6,478 bases of DNA from Acidobacteriota bacterium (lineage in GTDB: Bacteria; Acidobacteriota; Polarisedimenticolia; J045): positions 3,374,130 through 3,380,607 of the forward strand of contig CP070706.1 of the NCBI GenBank assembly GCA_020350085.1. Reading direction: 5' to 3'. Every line of letters starts with the position of its first letter. Within the stretch, counting starts at the first letter, position 1. Positions 5,974 to 6,478 of the stretch are shown piece after piece. The notes under the pieces were generated by a model. That model was not told the DNA's origin. It saw only the letters and a program-made list of their open reading frames with translations, and ran no database searches. Position numbers and translations under genes: made by a program.

Positions 5974-6478
5974 TCATCCTGTCGGGCTGCCGGCGGTCGG
6001 CAGCGCCATCGGCGCCCAGCGAAGTCCGACGCTCCAGATGCGATAGTCGGTGTCGAGGACCAGACCGGGGCCCTCGGGCGTGTCCTGGTCGACGTCCTCG
6101 CCGGCGATCACGAGGCCCCAACGAGGGCCGAAGGCCGCGAGCCAAGCCGCGCGCCAGGAGCGGCTCCGCGTCGTGACCAGTGACGTGGCCGCATCGAGCG
6201 GGTCGCGGTCGGCGTACCGCCCGAGCATCTCCAAGGCCGACCACCTCCCCGTGGGCACGCGCACGCTGCCGTAGATGCTCGTGACCTCGGACGCGCCCGT
6301 GGTCCCACCGGTACCGCCGATATCGTGCGAGACGCCGCCGATCAGCTCGGTGCGCCGGCCCACCGTACCGCGCAGAGTCAGGCTGGCGACGTATCCCGTG
6401 TCGTCCCGGCGATCCGAGTCTTCTCCCTCGCGCCTGATCGCGGTGCGACTCGCTCCGCCGCCGAGCACGATCTCGAGC
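5974..6478 (-). CDS. Outer-membrane beta-barrel-like protein of the polysaccharide locus, 5' end missing
   Basis: The right edge cuts this gene; 167 C-terminal residues are visible and the frame is open to the edge. I do not recognise it by a unique motif. The sequence shows repeated amphipathic stretches of alternating polar and hydrophobic or aromatic residues, separated by short Gly/Asp/Arg-rich turns: about 1-9, 27-38, 41-51, 62-73, 77-90, 103-114, 117-129 and 142-155 of the visible part. This is the pattern of an outer-membrane barrel. The place directly before wzz and the BY-kinase matches the EpsL-like or PEP-CTERM-associated barrel proteins of exopolysaccharide loci, so a role in polymer secretion or anchoring is plausible but inferred. 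The last predicted strand (DYRIWSVGLRW, 144-154) is followed by a 13-residue Ala/Pro/Gly/Ser tail, so the protein does not end in the usual terminal aromatic residue. A GTG at 6466-6468 is probably internal. Confidence 0.6.
   Translation of the reverse strand, partial: LEIVLGGGASRTAIRREGEDSDRRDDTGYVASLTLRGTVGRRTELIGGVSHDIGGTGGTTGASEVTSIYGSVRVPTGRWSALEMLGRYADRDPLDAATSLVTTRSRSWRAAWLAAFGPRWGLVIAGEDVDQDTPEGPGLVLDTDYRIWSVGLRWAPMALPTAGSPTG
5977..5980 (-). promoter_or_regulatory. Weak Shine-Dalgarno candidate of wzz
   Basis: The minus strand reads AGGA, 13 nt before the wzz ATG and overlapping the end of the barrel gene. The spacing is longer than ideal. With only 10 nt between the genes, wzz probably depends in part on ribosomes finishing the upstream gene. 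Confidence 0.3.

Noticed and set aside
5346..6176. A 276-codon plus-strand frame opposite wzz and the barrel gene
   Set aside because: Its composition is that of a shadow frame (Arg/Ala/Asp-rich, no domain). It crosses two minus-strand genes without any initiation signal I can see.

Overview
The window is GC-rich (roughly two-thirds G+C by eye) and gene-dense. It reads as part of an exopolysaccharide or capsule locus of a Gram-negative bacterium. The Gram-negative call rests on a beta-barrel-like outer-membrane protein next to a Wzz-type inner-membrane co-polymerase. The lineage cannot be fixed from this sequence. A Wzz separate from its tyrosine kinase, in an outer-membrane context, fits exosortase-type loci of Proteobacteria, Acidobacteriota and similar groups, but no exosortase gene is visible here.

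Layout. Positions 3-785 (+ strand) hold the C-terminal 260 codons of a PF14907-like uncharacterised nucleotidyltransferase, cut by the left edge. Everything else is one tight minus-strand operon, transcribed from the right edge towards position 709. In order of transcription it contains: the end of an outer-membrane barrel-like protein (5974-6478, cut by the right edge); a Wzz/GNVR polysaccharide co-polymerase (4515-5963); a cytoplasmic BY-type tyrosine autokinase (3670-4518); a YvcK/CofD-like UDP-sugar-binding regulator (2631-3665); and a membrane-anchored nucleoside-diphosphate-sugar 4,6-dehydratase of the CapD/WbpM/FlaA1 family (709-2631). The junctions are +10 nt, -4 nt (ATGA), +4 nt and -1 nt (TGATG), so the five genes are probably one transcript with translational coupling. 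No intergenic gap exceeds 10 nt, and no promoter, RNA gene, mobile element or CRISPR array is seen.

How the genes may work together. The dehydratase makes a 4-keto-6-deoxy sugar nucleotide for the repeat unit. Wzz and the kinase control polymer length and export through cycles of tyrosine phosphorylation. The barrel protein may lie on the export path across the outer membrane. YvcK is a UDP-sugar-binding protein of central metabolism and cell-wall homeostasis. Its placement between the kinase and the UDP-sugar enzyme is the most interesting point here, because it suggests that precursor supply is sensed within the export operon. The two ends of the locus meet in a convergent 77-bp coding overlap at 709-785.
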